DNA from: an uncultured Bacteroidales bacterium
GTDB lineage: Bacteria > Bacteroidota > Bacteroidia > Bacteroidales > UBA932
Reading direction: 5' to 3'
NCBI GenBank assembly: GCA_900318445.1
Contig: ONKO01000007.1
Coordinates: forward strand, 27,849-91,848
Length of the DNA stretch: 64,000 nt
This document shows, one piece after another, positions 26,816 through 35,799 of this stretch (the first letter of the stretch is position 1; each line of letters opens with the position of its first letter). The notes under the pieces were generated by a model. The model was not told the DNA's origin, did not search any database, and saw only the letters and a list, made by a program, of their open reading frames with translations. Both the position numbers and the translations under genes were made by a program.

Positions 26816-29599
26816 TTGAAACGTATTCTGACTTTTGTTTTGCTTTTTGCCGCGCTGGCTCTCCCGGCGCGGCAAAAGTCTCTTCCCCAGCGTGACTCCC
26901 TCCGTGTGGGGAAACTGAAGAACGGATTTACTTATTATATCCTTCCCAATTCGTATCCCAAGGGCGAGGCGGTGTACCGTCTCTTTGTGAAAGCGGGCTC
27001 CCTGTATGAGGAGGACCGGCAGCGGGGGCTGGCGCATTTCCTGGAACACCTGGCCTTCAACGGGACCGAACATTTTCCGGAGGACGGAATCATCCGCGTG
27101 CTGGAGAGGCATGGCGCTTCTTTCGGCAAGGACCTGAACGCCCACACATCCTACGGCGAGACGGTCTATAAACTGCAACTGCCCACCGGTGATCCGGCTC
27201 TGGTGGACACGACGCTGCTAATCCTCAGAGACTGGGCCCGCGGGCTCACCATCGACTCCCTGCAGGTGGAGAAGGAAAGAGGTGTCATCCTCTCCGAACG
27301 TCTCCAGCGCCGCAAGGCCGGTCAGGCTGCCAGCGATGCCTTCCTGGAGGAACTGCTGGGGGATTCCCGCTATACTTACAGGCGCACCATCGGCGACACT
27401 TCCGTCATCCGGCACTGCACGGTGAAGGATATCCGTGACTTCTATGAGCGTTGGTATCGGCCTTCCCTGATGGCCGTTGCGGTGGTGGGAGACGTAGACC
27501 CGGACCTCGTCGAGGCCCGCATCAGGGAACACTTCTCCTCTATGAAGAACGTCCGTCGGCCTAAGCCCGTACAGTACAGCATCCCGCCCTACAAGGACTT
27601 TGAGGTGAAGACGGTCTTCGACTCTACCCTCACGGGAATTGAGCTGGACTTTCTTCAGAAGGCCCCTTACCGCCGCCCCGTGGTAACTGAGGCCGATTAC
27701 CGCTCCTACCTTCTGCGCAGCGTAGCCAACCGCCTGTGCAAGCAGCGCCTCGCCCGTATCTCTTTCGAAGGCAAGGCCTACAAGGACGTGAGCCTGGGCG
27801 TCTCCGGCCTGCTGGGCGTGACCGACGTCACCGATCTCTCCGTGGAACTGCAGAAGGGGAAGGTGGCCGATGGCATCGCGCAGGCCCTCGCTGCCGCCCG
27901 CCAGATCCTGGACTACGGCTTTACCGAAATGGAAATCGAGCAGGTCAGACGCAGCCTGCTGCTCTCTGCCCGCAACCGCACCAACCCGCAGAGCCGGACG
28001 GCATCGGCCTCGCTGATGGACGAGGTGTACAATGCGTATTACGTGGGCGACGCCCTCCTTTCGCCCCGGACGGAATATGAGCTTGCGCAGAAGTATCTGC
28101 CGACGGTGGACTCGCTCTCGCTCGTATCCTTTATTCAAGACATCTACGCGCGCGCGGCCTTCCACGCCATCCTGCGTGCGCCTGCTTCCCTTCGTGGGGA
28201 GTGCGTGGGACTGGATTCCCTCATCCAAACATCCTTCGCCCAAAAGGCTCGGCCTTACCGCCTGGCCATGGACATCCCGGCCGAACTGGGCGATATCCCG
28301 GCCCCCGGCCGCATCGTTTCCGAACAGTTCCACCCCGAACTGAACCTGGTGGACTGGACGCTGTCGAACGGGGCCCGCGTCATATATCGTCAATCGGCCC
28401 TGAGCCGTAATAAGGTGGGCATCTCCGGCTGCAGGGCCGGCGGCTTCAGTGCCCTCGATTCGACGGACTATTACAACGGCATCTTCGCCGACAGAGTGGT
28501 CCCCGGCAGCGGCGCCGGCGCATTCTCGCGCGATGGACTGCGCTTCTTCCTGTCGGGCAGCTCGGCATCGGCCCTCTTTGTGGGCGCAGACTCCCGTACG
28601 GGCATCATAGCATCGGCCGAGAAAGAGGATATGGAGACCATGTTTCGCCTGCTCTACCTGCGCTGGACGCAGCCGCGCGTGGATGAGGACTACGCCCGCC
28701 TGCTCATCCAAAAGTCCGTGGACGCCTACCGCGCCAAGGAACGCGACCCGCAGGAGGAGTTCTCCCGCGAGCTGGGCTGGCTGCTCAGCGGCGCCAACTA
28801 CACGAACGCGGAGATGACCGACTCCCTTATCCTCTCCCGCGTGCAGCCGGAGCGCTTCCTCACGGTCTTCAACCAGATGTACGGCAGCGCCAGCGGCTAT
28901 GTCTTCGTGGTGACGGCCGATATCGGGGCCGATGAAATCCGCCCCCTCGTTGAGCAGTACCTGGCCGCCCTTCCCGGCGGACCGGCCCGTACGAAGCGCG
29001 TCGCGCCCGACCGCGTGATTCCACAGAAAGATACCGCCCTGGTGCGTCATACTTCCCGGACAGAGCGTACGCTTGTGTCCCTGTATTTCCAGGGCGTGGA
29101 ACGTCCCGGCCTCTCCCAGATGGAGAACCAGATGGAACTGAGTGCCCTCAAAGCCGTGCTCCGCACGGCCCTGATGGCCCGCCTCCGCGAGGACATGGGC
29201 AAGGTTTACAGCGTGGGCGTATCGGCCTCCTCCACGCTCGTCCCGTCCTACCTCGAGCGCACCTCCGTGCAGTTTTCCTGCAAGGAAGAGGATGCCGAAC
29301 TGCTGGTGCAGGAAAGTCTCCGTGTAATGCGTGAGCTGGTTAATAATCCCGCCTCCATGGAACAGACGCTCGCCGATGTGCGCGCGAACCTCAAGAAGGA
29401 GCACACCATGAACCTCCAGAAAAGTTCCTGGTATGCCACCTACGTCCGCGACGCCATCTATAACTCGGAAGAAGACTGGACCCTGCCGGAGCGATATCCT
29501 TCGCTGGTAGAAAGCTTTACGGCCGAGAAGGCGGCTGCGAGAATCGGCACAATTCTTGCGCAGCCCATGGTCACGGCAATTTTCTATCCACAAAAATAA
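26816..29599 (+). CDS. M16 (pitrilysin/insulinase-like) zinc metallopeptidase, TTG start
   Basis: 927 aa. Signal peptide MKRILTFVLLFAALALPARQ, so periplasmic or exported. The inverted zinc motif HFLEH (His74, Glu77, His78) is intact, with further Glu residues near 152-161 as third-ligand candidates. Four M16-type domains are expected for this length; the second half lacks an HxxEH, as usual. M16 enzymes degrade peptides and unfolded proteins in an enclosed chamber. The only sensible start is TTG at 26816, placing MKR directly before the signal peptide, since no ATG is available. Its place after SusCD suggests the imported material is peptide-like (inference). Confidence 0.92.
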   Translation: MKRILTFVLLFAALALPARQKSLPQRDSLRVGKLKNGFTYYILPNSYPKGEAVYRLFVKAGSLYEEDRQRGLAHFLEHLAFNGTEHFPEDGIIRVLERHGASFGKDLNAHTSYGETVYKLQLPTGDPALVDTTLLILRDWARGLTIDSLQVEKERGVILSERLQRRKAGQAASDAFLEELLGDSRYTYRRTIGDTSVIRHCTVKDIRDFYERWYRPSLMAVAVVGDVDPDLVEARIREHFSSMKNVRRPKPVQYSIPPYKDFEVKTVFDSTLTGIELDFLQKAPYRRPVVTEADYRSYLLRSVANRLCKQRLARISFEGKAYKDVSLGVSGLLGVTDVTDLSVELQKGKVADGIAQALAAARQILDYGFTEMEIEQVRRSLLLSARNRTNPQSRTASASLMDEVYNAYYVGDALLSPRTEYELAQKYLPTVDSLSLVSFIQDIYARAAFHAILRAPASLRGECVGLDSLIQTSFAQKARPYRLAMDIPAELGDIPAPGRIVSEQFHPELNLVDWTLSNGARVIYRQSALSRNKVGISGCRAGGFSALDSTDYYNGIFADRVVPGSGAGAFSRDGLRFFLSGSSASALFVGADSRTGIIASAEKEDMETMFRLLYLRWTQPRVDEDYARLLIQKSVDAYRAKERDPQEEFSRELGWLLSGANYTNAEMTDSLILSRVQPERFLTVFNQMYGSASGYVFVVTADIGADEIRPLVEQYLAALPGGPARTKRVAPDRVIPQKDTALVRHTSRTERTLVSLYFQGVERPGLSQMENQMELSALKAVLRTALMARLREDMGKVYSVGVSASSTLVPSYLERTSVQFSCKEEDAELLVQESLRVMRELVNNPASMEQTLADVRANLKKEHTMNLQKSSWYATYVRDAIYNSEEDWTLPERYPSLVESFTAEKAAARIGTILAQPMVTAIFYPQK

Positions 29600-29601
29600 A
29601 C

Positions 29602-32514
29602 ATGAAAAAACTATTCTTCCTGGTAGCCCTGCTTGCAAGCGCTCCCGTATGGGGGCAAGCGTTGCATATTCGTGCGGGCTCGGCCGACCGTGCCTTCCCC
29701 ATCATGCTCTCTGTTGCGGATTCCCTTTCCGGCGAGCCTGTATCCTTTGCCTCGGTGTATCTTAAACCCGTAAAGGATACCATCATTACCAACTTTACAC
29801 TCTCCGATGCCAAGGGAAAAGCTATTTTGGATCGTGTGGTTCGCGGGGAATACAACCTGAACGTGGAAATGATGGGTTACAAACCCTACAGGAAGAAGTT
29901 TTATTTCACGGAAATCAAGAATCTCGGCAAGATCCTGTTGCAGGAGGATGCCAAGGTGCTGGATGCGGCCAAGGTGACCGCAGCGGTTGCTCCCATTCAA
30001 ATCAATGGGGATACCGTCGTGTATAACGCTGCCGCTTACAGCATAGCAGAAAGTGACATGCTCAAGGATCTGCTGAAGAAGATGCCCGGTATCGAAGTGG
30101 ACGAAGACGGCAGCGTAAAGGTGCAGGGCGAGAGCGTGAACCAGATTACGGTGAACGGCCGCACCTTTTTTATGGGAGATCGGCGTGCAGCCCTGGATAA
30201 CCTTCCCGCCAAGGCCGTGGAACAGATCAAGATCACCGACCACGAAAGTGACATGGAGAAGGTGACCGGCGTGAAGAGGAATTCGGCCACGCGTACGCGC
30301 GACATGGACGTTTCCCTCAAGCAGGAATACAAGAAAGGAACCTTCGGTAATGTGCAGGCATCGGCCGGAGCGTCTCTTCCTTCCAAGGAGCAGGACGAGA
30401 TGCTGGCCTCCGTGCCCTTCCTCTGGAATACCTCGGGCATGCTGTCGGCCTTCGGCGAGAAGGATCAGGTTACGCTGATCGGCAGGGGTGAGAACGTGGA
30501 TAATGGATCGCGCATCATGGCGCGGCGTTCCGGTGGCCTCACCACCGGCGGCCAGGCGGGTGTCAACTATACCACCGACCGCATCAATAAACTGGACAGC
30601 GGTGTCAGTGTGTACTATAACGGATCTTCCAAGGAGAATGCCCAGCGTTCTTCCACGGAGGAATACCCCCTCTCCGGAGATACGGTGCAAAGCGAGCGCA
30701 CCTCTTCCTCGCAAAATACCGATCATCGCATTACGGCCAGCGTGAGTCTCCGTTCCAATTCCCGGCGTTCGAAGGGCTTCTTATTCTCTTTTGAACCGCG
30801 TTTCACTTTCCAGGACGGACGTTCCTCCAGCCTGTCGGCCTCTTCTTCGCAGCTGAATGGAAGCGCCAGCAACAGCGCTACCTCCGAAAGCAGTTCCCAT
30901 AGCCGTTCCCTGGGTTCACAGGGCTCCCTGATGTTGGCCTTTGGTCGGTTCGCAAAAAAGGGACGTTCAATTAGCGTGAACGGCCGATACAATCTGAACG
31001 GCAGCCAGGGGGACAGCAGGGATTACTCCCTTACTCAATATGCCTCTACCGGTAAACAGGAACGTGACCTTCTGTACAAGAACAATGGCGGAAGCGGCAG
31101 CGGAAACCTGAGTATTACCTATGGGGAGCCCCTGGGCCAGAACTGGATTTTGCAGGGAAATGTACGCGGCGAGGTATCACGATCCCGGCAGAACAAGAAC
31201 GCCTTCAATGCGGACGGAAGCGTGAACGATTACTACACTACTGCGTCAGTAAACAATTCCCTGAATGGACTGGGCTCCGTCCTGCTTCAGTACAGTAAAG
31301 AGGAAACCATCCTGCAGGCTGGTGTGTCGGTGAGTTCGGATAATCTGTACACTTATTCCAAGTCCCTGGGCCAGGAAAAAGAACTGGGCAAGGGAGAATG
31401 GATATGGAACTGGGCGCCCGAATTAAGCCTGAACCTTCCCGGTATTACTGTCCGTTACCTGGGACGTTCGTCGCAACCCAGTCAGAACAGGATGATGTCC
31501 CTGCTGGATATTACGGACCCGCTGCGCATCTCGACGGGTAACTTGTACTTGAAGCCCGGGTTTAACCATGATCTTTCTTTTGAGATCAGCAGCCTTCGGC
31601 GTCATATTATCCGTGGCGCGTCCTCCGACAGGCTCCTGGCCGATGGTCGGGGAGAGCGCAACAGTATACACTTCCGTATCACGTCCTCCATGCGCCAGAA
31701 TGACGTGGTTAATGCTACGTGGTATGATGCCGCCCGTGTACGTTACAGCATCCCGGTGAATGCCCACAAGCCTTCCTGGTCAACGGAAGCCTATCTGAGC
31801 GGTTACCAGGTGTTGGACAAGCAACAATACTGGCGGCTGATGTTCTCGGGCCGGGTTCTCTATTCTACCAGCATGAGCTATCAGCCGGTGGGAACCCTTC
31901 CCGGTATGGACAGCCAGGCCTTCGACTACAACGCCTTTATGGCCGATTTCTGGGGAGACGCATCGGGCAGCCGTTTCTATGCCGGCACCAGCGGCTTCCG
32001 TGAAAGCTTCACCCGCCAGCTGGGGTACAACGCGAGCCTGGACCTGAGTTATTCCAGCGCCCGTTCGCTGCGTCTTACATTGTCCAACGAGCTTAACGGC
32101 TCTCACGCCTGGTATTCCCTGGATGGGAAGGCCAATACGAATACCTATGTCTATTCCTGCTCGCTGGATGCCAGTTATACGACGCCGCATCAGTTTAAGC
32201 TGACCGGCTATTATGGCCTGCAGCGTTTCTTCGGATACTCGGACAGTTTCTCCAAGCTGACCCAGAGCCTGAACCTGTCCTTATCCAAGGATTGGCGTTC
32301 TCTTACCTTTACCCTGCAAGGCAGGGATCTGCTGAACGCCGGCCTCTCGGTGTCCCATTCCGTAAGCGCAACAGGCACGACCGACAGCTATCGGCTGTCC
32401 ATGGGACGTCATTTCCTGGCCGGTGTCGTATGGCGTTTCGGCCGCATGGGCAGCACGCAGATGAGCCGCGCCCAGCGTGCGTCTTCAAGTGTAATGAGTG
32501 ATTTTGGTAGATGA
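29602..32514 (+). CDS. outer-membrane beta-barrel protein of the TonB-dependent receptor type
   Basis: 970 aa. Signal peptide (1-19), a carboxypeptidase-regulatory-like domain (SLSGEPVSFASVYLKPVKDT ... YNLNVEMMGYKPY), a plug-like region (SDMLKDLLKKMPGIEVDEDGSVKVQGESVNQITVNGR) and a long barrel. This is the OMP_b-brl_3 arrangement, distinct from SusC, and no SusD follows it. Residues about 405-445 are serine-rich (SSSLSASSSQLNGSASNS). It is probably an outer-membrane receptor for a peptide or cofactor. It starts 2 bp after the M16 gene and overlaps the phosphoesterase by 4 bp. Confidence 0.88.
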   Translation: MKKLFFLVALLASAPVWGQALHIRAGSADRAFPIMLSVADSLSGEPVSFASVYLKPVKDTIITNFTLSDAKGKAILDRVVRGEYNLNVEMMGYKPYRKKFYFTEIKNLGKILLQEDAKVLDAAKVTAAVAPIQINGDTVVYNAAAYSIAESDMLKDLLKKMPGIEVDEDGSVKVQGESVNQITVNGRTFFMGDRRAALDNLPAKAVEQIKITDHESDMEKVTGVKRNSATRTRDMDVSLKQEYKKGTFGNVQASAGASLPSKEQDEMLASVPFLWNTSGMLSAFGEKDQVTLIGRGENVDNGSRIMARRSGGLTTGGQAGVNYTTDRINKLDSGVSVYYNGSSKENAQRSSTEEYPLSGDTVQSERTSSSQNTDHRITASVSLRSNSRRSKGFLFSFEPRFTFQDGRSSSLSASSSQLNGSASNSATSESSSHSRSLGSQGSLMLAFGRFAKKGRSISVNGRYNLNGSQGDSRDYSLTQYASTGKQERDLLYKNNGGSGSGNLSITYGEPLGQNWILQGNVRGEVSRSRQNKNAFNADGSVNDYYTTASVNNSLNGLGSVLLQYSKEETILQAGVSVSSDNLYTYSKSLGQEKELGKGEWIWNWAPELSLNLPGITVRYLGRSSQPSQNRMMSLLDITDPLRISTGNLYLKPGFNHDLSFEISSLRRHIIRGASSDRLLADGRGERNSIHFRITSSMRQNDVVNATWYDAARVRYSIPVNAHKPSWSTEAYLSGYQVLDKQQYWRLMFSGRVLYSTSMSYQPVGTLPGMDSQAFDYNAFMADFWGDASGSRFYAGTSGFRESFTRQLGYNASLDLSYSSARSLRLTLSNELNGSHAWYSLDGKANTNTYVYSCSLDASYTTPHQFKLTGYYGLQRFFGYSDSFSKLTQSLNLSLSKDWRSLTFTLQGRDLLNAGLSVSHSVSATGTTDSYRLSMGRHFLAGVVWRFGRMGSTQMSRAQRASSSVMSDFGR

Positions 32515-33689
32515 TGAAAAGAATGGTTGTGGCCCTGGTGGGGCTGATTCTGGTGCTGCCGCTTCCGGCGCAGAAGCTGAGGGTGGCGTTTGTGGGGGAT
32601 CCGCAGGTGGACAGTGAAACGGAGCTTTCCTATGCGCGCAGGTCGGTGTATCGCGAGCTGCGGGAGAGGAAGGATGTGGATCTGGCTATCTTTCTGGGAG
32701 ACCTGGTGAATGACAAACCGGAGTTGCTGGAGCCTACCCGCGCTACGCTGGATTCCCTGCCGTATGCATGGGCGTGTGTCCCCGGCAACCATGACCGGGA
32801 TGTCTATAAGGTAAAAGGGAAGGCCCGTGACATGGCCACCTATTCGCAGGTGATCCATACGCCTGACACCAGTTTTGTGTGCTCCGGCGTGCAGTTTATC
32901 CTGATGGACGACGTACGCCTTGTAGGAAGCGCCGGCTATGAAGGCGGGTTCCGGGAAAGCCAGAAAGCCTGGCTGAAGGAAGTGCTGGAGGCGGTACCCG
33001 AGGACCGTCTGGCCGTTCTGAGTGTCCATATTCCTTTCAATGAATTCGAAGCGCTGGATTCGCTGGAGACAATCCTGGCGATTCATCCCAAGCTGCTCCT
33101 GATGTGCGGCCATACCCATACCATGGCACGCCGCATGCTGAAGTTCCCCGGCGGTCTTGAGGTGGAAGAGGTACTTACCGGTGCCGCCTGCGGCTCCTGG
33201 TGGCGCGGCCGTCCGGACCGTTACGGCATTCCCTGCGCTACGCAGAACTGCGGTGCACCGCGCTGCTACTATGTGGCGGATTTCAACAAAGGCGGCTACA
33301 GATTGGACTATAAGTTGATTGGGGAACCGGAGTCTGTGAAGGCATCGGCCACGGTCGTGGACAGCACCCGGCTGGTGGTGAATGTCTACGGAGGAGCCCT
33401 GGAGGGCACCGTGGAGGTGAAACTGCCCGGCCATCACGGCTGGATAACACTTCGGAGGTCGGCCGAGCCTGCTCCCGAGGTGATGGAAACCTATGCGTTC
33501 AACAAAACCATAACGGGCCGCCGCTCCGGCAACCCGCTCTTTATCCCGATGCTGCGGGCAAAATCCCCGCATGTGTGGTCCCTTGATGACATTCCCGATG
33601 CCGCATCGCTGGAGGGGAAGAAGATTCGAGTCCGTTACAGGGACGCATCCATGCAGTTAGGAGAGACGGTTACATGTCGTAGGCTTTGA
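32511..33689 (+). CDS. exported calcineurin-like metallophosphoesterase
   Basis: 392 aa. Signal peptide (about 1-20, ending PLPAQ). Metal motifs: GDPQVD, FLGDLVND, GNHDRD, SVHIPF and GHTHT, all in the standard order for the dinuclear-metal fold. A beta-rich C-terminal domain (residues about 265-390) resembles the C-terminal module of Bacteroidetes calcineurin-like proteins. It probably hydrolyses a phosphomonoester or diester in the periplasm. It is the last gene of the SusCD operon, coupled to the preceding gene by ATGATG at 32511; the second ATG is an equally good start. Confidence 0.88.
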   Translation: MMKRMVVALVGLILVLPLPAQKLRVAFVGDPQVDSETELSYARRSVYRELRERKDVDLAIFLGDLVNDKPELLEPTRATLDSLPYAWACVPGNHDRDVYKVKGKARDMATYSQVIHTPDTSFVCSGVQFILMDDVRLVGSAGYEGGFRESQKAWLKEVLEAVPEDRLAVLSVHIPFNEFEALDSLETILAIHPKLLLMCGHTHTMARRMLKFPGGLEVEEVLTGAACGSWWRGRPDRYGIPCATQNCGAPRCYYVADFNKGGYRLDYKLIGEPESVKASATVVDSTRLVVNVYGGALEGTVEVKLPGHHGWITLRRSAEPAPEVMETYAFNKTITGRRSGNPLFIPMLRAKSPHVWSLDDIPDAASLEGKKIRVRYRDASMQLGETVTCRRL

Positions 33690-33745
33690 CATCTACCGTA
33701 AAACTATTGTCCTTCAACAGAAAGCGGAGCAAGATTTGAAGCGTG

Positions 33746-33856
33746 TCGTGGCGGGTAAATGTCTGATTATTAAGTAAATAGCACAACTGACAGGTGCGGT
33801 TTTGATACCCGTCAGTTGTGCTAACTCGTTAATAATAAGGTAGTTAAGCGCCACGA
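33746..33856. repeat. 111-bp nested palindrome, copy B
   Basis: Outer arms TCGTGGCGGGTAA (33746-33758) and TTAAGCGCCACGA (33844-33856) pair with two mismatches. The inner hairpin AGCACAACTGAC / GTCAGTTGTGCT is centred near 33801. It is almost identical to copy A (19472-19578) between the arms, and probably acts as the 3' hairpin of the acyltransferase operon. Confidence 0.75.
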
Positions 33857-34083
33857 TGGCGCGAGAACAGTCCTTTGCCAGTGCACTCCCAGCCCCCTAC
33901 CACTGCACCCGCAGGTCGTAGAAGAGGCTGTAGCTGAACAGGAACAGGATCAGTAAGGCAGTGGCGGCCCACCAGGGCAGGGTGAGGTAGAAGACGAAGG
34001 CCCAGAGGAGGAAGGTGAGGGGACCGGCGACAAGGCGGAAACCAAAGCGTACGGTGTTGTGGAAGGCGGCGTCTTTTACCTTG
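33772..34083 (-). repeat. about 310-bp direct repeat, right copy
   Basis: Includes the last 187 bp of the intact acyltransferase gene and the downstream palindrome. It is homologous to 19496-19808 in the same orientation and marks the right edge of the SusCD block. Confidence 0.8.
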
Positions 34084-34850
34084 TGGCGGCACATCCATTC
34101 GGCCGGGAGCCACATGGGCAGGGACAGAAGGGCTGCGACAAGCCACAGGGGGAAGAGCAGGATCTTGGGGCCGATGGGGATTGCGCACGGGGGCACCTCC
34201 GGCTCGATGAGGGCACGCATGCGGCGGGTGAGCTCTTCCAGGAAGGCCTGGTAGCGCGGTCCTTCGGGCATGCCTTCGGTGGCGGCCAGGAACGCATTTA
34301 CGTCGATGGGGTCTCCATAGGTAATGTCGCAGGTGCCGCGGTAGGTGAAGAACGAGCTGTAGTTGATGCCCACCGGAACTACCTTGGTGGGCCGGGCCAG
34401 TGCGCTCTGGAAGGCCATGCGCGCTATTCCTTTCTGCAGGGGCTGCAGTTCGCGGCCCGGCGTGTGGCGGCCTTCCGGGAACATGCAGAACGGCGTGTGG
34501 TTTTTCAGAACCTCCTGCACTTCGTCCATGGTCTCATAGTTTCGCAGCACATTCCGGATACCGTCGCGGCGGCGCACCATGGGAAGGATCTTCAGGAAGC
34601 GGAGGATTTTGGCTACGGCCGGCTGCGAGAAGATATCGGCCCGGGCGCCAAACACGGTGGGAGCATGGCGGCTCTGCAGCACCACCAGGGCATCCATGAG
34701 GGTGTTGGTGTGGTTGGGACAGATGAGCACGGCATCTTCGGACGGAATGGCTCCGTGCACCGTGAGCCTCCGGTAGCTGGCCCGCGTGCAGCAGTCTACA
34801 TAATACCGGAGTACAGAGTAGAGCCGGTCCCTTTCCCAGATCTTACGCAT
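33897..34850 (-). CDS. 1-acyl-glycerol-3-phosphate acyltransferase-like protein (PlsC family)
   Basis: 317 aa. It carries the PlsC catalytic block CPNHTNTLMDAL (the H-x5-D variant usual in this Bacteroidetes group) and the glycerol-phosphate-binding FPEGRHTPGRELQPLQKG. The C-terminus has two hydrophobic helices (residues about 230-310). It should acylate a lysophospholipid or related alcohol at the inner membrane. It is the last gene of the tsaD operon, overlaps the BASS transporter gene by 8 bp, and its 3' end is the sequence duplicated at 19.6 kb. Confidence 0.88.
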   Translation of the reverse strand: MRKIWERDRLYSVLRYYVDCCTRASYRRLTVHGAIPSEDAVLICPNHTNTLMDALVVLQSRHAPTVFGARADIFSQPAVAKILRFLKILPMVRRRDGIRNVLRNYETMDEVQEVLKNHTPFCMFPEGRHTPGRELQPLQKGIARMAFQSALARPTKVVPVGINYSSFFTYRGTCDITYGDPIDVNAFLAATEGMPEGPRYQAFLEELTRRMRALIEPEVPPCAIPIGPKILLFPLWLVAALLSLPMWLPAEWMCRHKVKDAAFHNTVRFGFRLVAGPLTFLLWAFVFYLTLPWWAATALLILFLFSYSLFYDLRVQW

Positions 34851-35787
34851 GCTTCGAGTAGTTGAATATCGTAGCTACGGTGAGGCCGGAAATGATGTGC
34901 CAGATGCCCCACCAGGCAGTAATCACCAGCATGCCGCCGTGGGGCGGGAAGCCGGCGAACAGGGTGGTGCCCAGCATGAGGGCAAGGCCCAGGCCGGAGT
35001 TCTGGATTCCTGTCTCGATGGTGAGCGTCCGGCGGTCGCGGAAAGGAACCTTGCCGATAGTACCCACGGTGAAGCCGATGGCAAGGGCCAGGAAATTATG
35101 GATGAACACCACGATGAAGATATACTTCACGCTCACGAGGAAGGCGTCGATGTTGCTGCTGAAGGACAGGACCACCATGGCTACGAAAATAACGATGGAG
35201 AGCCACTGCAGGGGCTTCTTGAGGGCCTCGGCCACCTTGGGCAGGAAGTGGCTGGTGAGAATGCCCAGCACCAGCGGAACGCCCAGAAGGATGAAGATGG
35301 TCTTGAATACGTCCCAAAGGGGAATGACAAGCGTGGGAATCTCTGCCGTAACGGCGGCGCTGCTTAAGTAGATGGAGCCCCAGAGCCAGAAGTTGAACGG
35401 TGTGAGGATGACGGCCAGCGCCGTGGAGATGGCGGTGAGCGAAACCGACAGCTCGATATTGGCCTTGGCCAGCGAACTCATGAAATTGGAGATGTTGCCG
35501 CCCGGGCAGGCCGCTACCAGAATCATTCCCAGACCCATCATCGGCGAAATCCATCCCGTGAGAATGACGGCGAGAAGGCAGGTGAAAGCCGGCAGGAGGA
35601 CCATCTGGCACAGCATGCCCAGCAGGACCGATTTGGGTTTCCTGAATACCTCCACAAAGATGTGCGGCTTGATGCCCAGCGCTACGCCGTACATGACGAA
35701 TGCCAGGATGATGTTGATAGTGTTCATGCCACCGGCATTCAGGCTCACCTGAATGCTGTCGATGGTGTTCATTACTTCTTGTGTCAT
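34843..35787 (-). CDS. bile acid:sodium symporter (BASS) family transporter
   Basis: 314 aa with about 8-9 hydrophobic segments. The BASS hallmark LVAACPGGNISNFMSSLAKANIELSVSLTAIS is present, with GIQNSGLGLALM in the second half. Family members co-transport organic anions (bile acids, pantoate, pyruvate) with Na+ across the inner membrane; the substrate here is unknown. Start at 35787 (MTQEVMNTI); a later ATG at 35772 is possible. It lies 12 bp downstream of the MBL gene and overlaps the acyltransferase gene. Confidence 0.9.
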   Translation of the reverse strand: MTQEVMNTIDSIQVSLNAGGMNTINIILAFVMYGVALGIKPHIFVEVFRKPKSVLLGMLCQMVLLPAFTCLLAVILTGWISPMMGLGMILVAACPGGNISNFMSSLAKANIELSVSLTAISTALAVILTPFNFWLWGSIYLSSAAVTAEIPTLVIPLWDVFKTIFILLGVPLVLGILTSHFLPKVAEALKKPLQWLSIVIFVAMVVLSFSSNIDAFLVSVKYIFIVVFIHNFLALAIGFTVGTIGKVPFRDRRTLTIETGIQNSGLGLALMLGTTLFAGFPPHGGMLVITAWWGIWHIISGLTVATIFNYSKHA

Positions 35788-35799
35788 AAGGATTGGGTT

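Noticed and set aside
27218-29638. 806-codon open frame antisense to the M16 protease
   Set aside because: Third-position GC bias leaves the opposite strand open; the sense frame has a signal peptide and HxxEH motif, and the antisense product has no recognisable features.
19800-34100. Integrative element with its own recombinase
   Set aside because: Every gene in the block was accounted for and none is an integrase, relaxase or transposase; only the repeat footprint supports movement.
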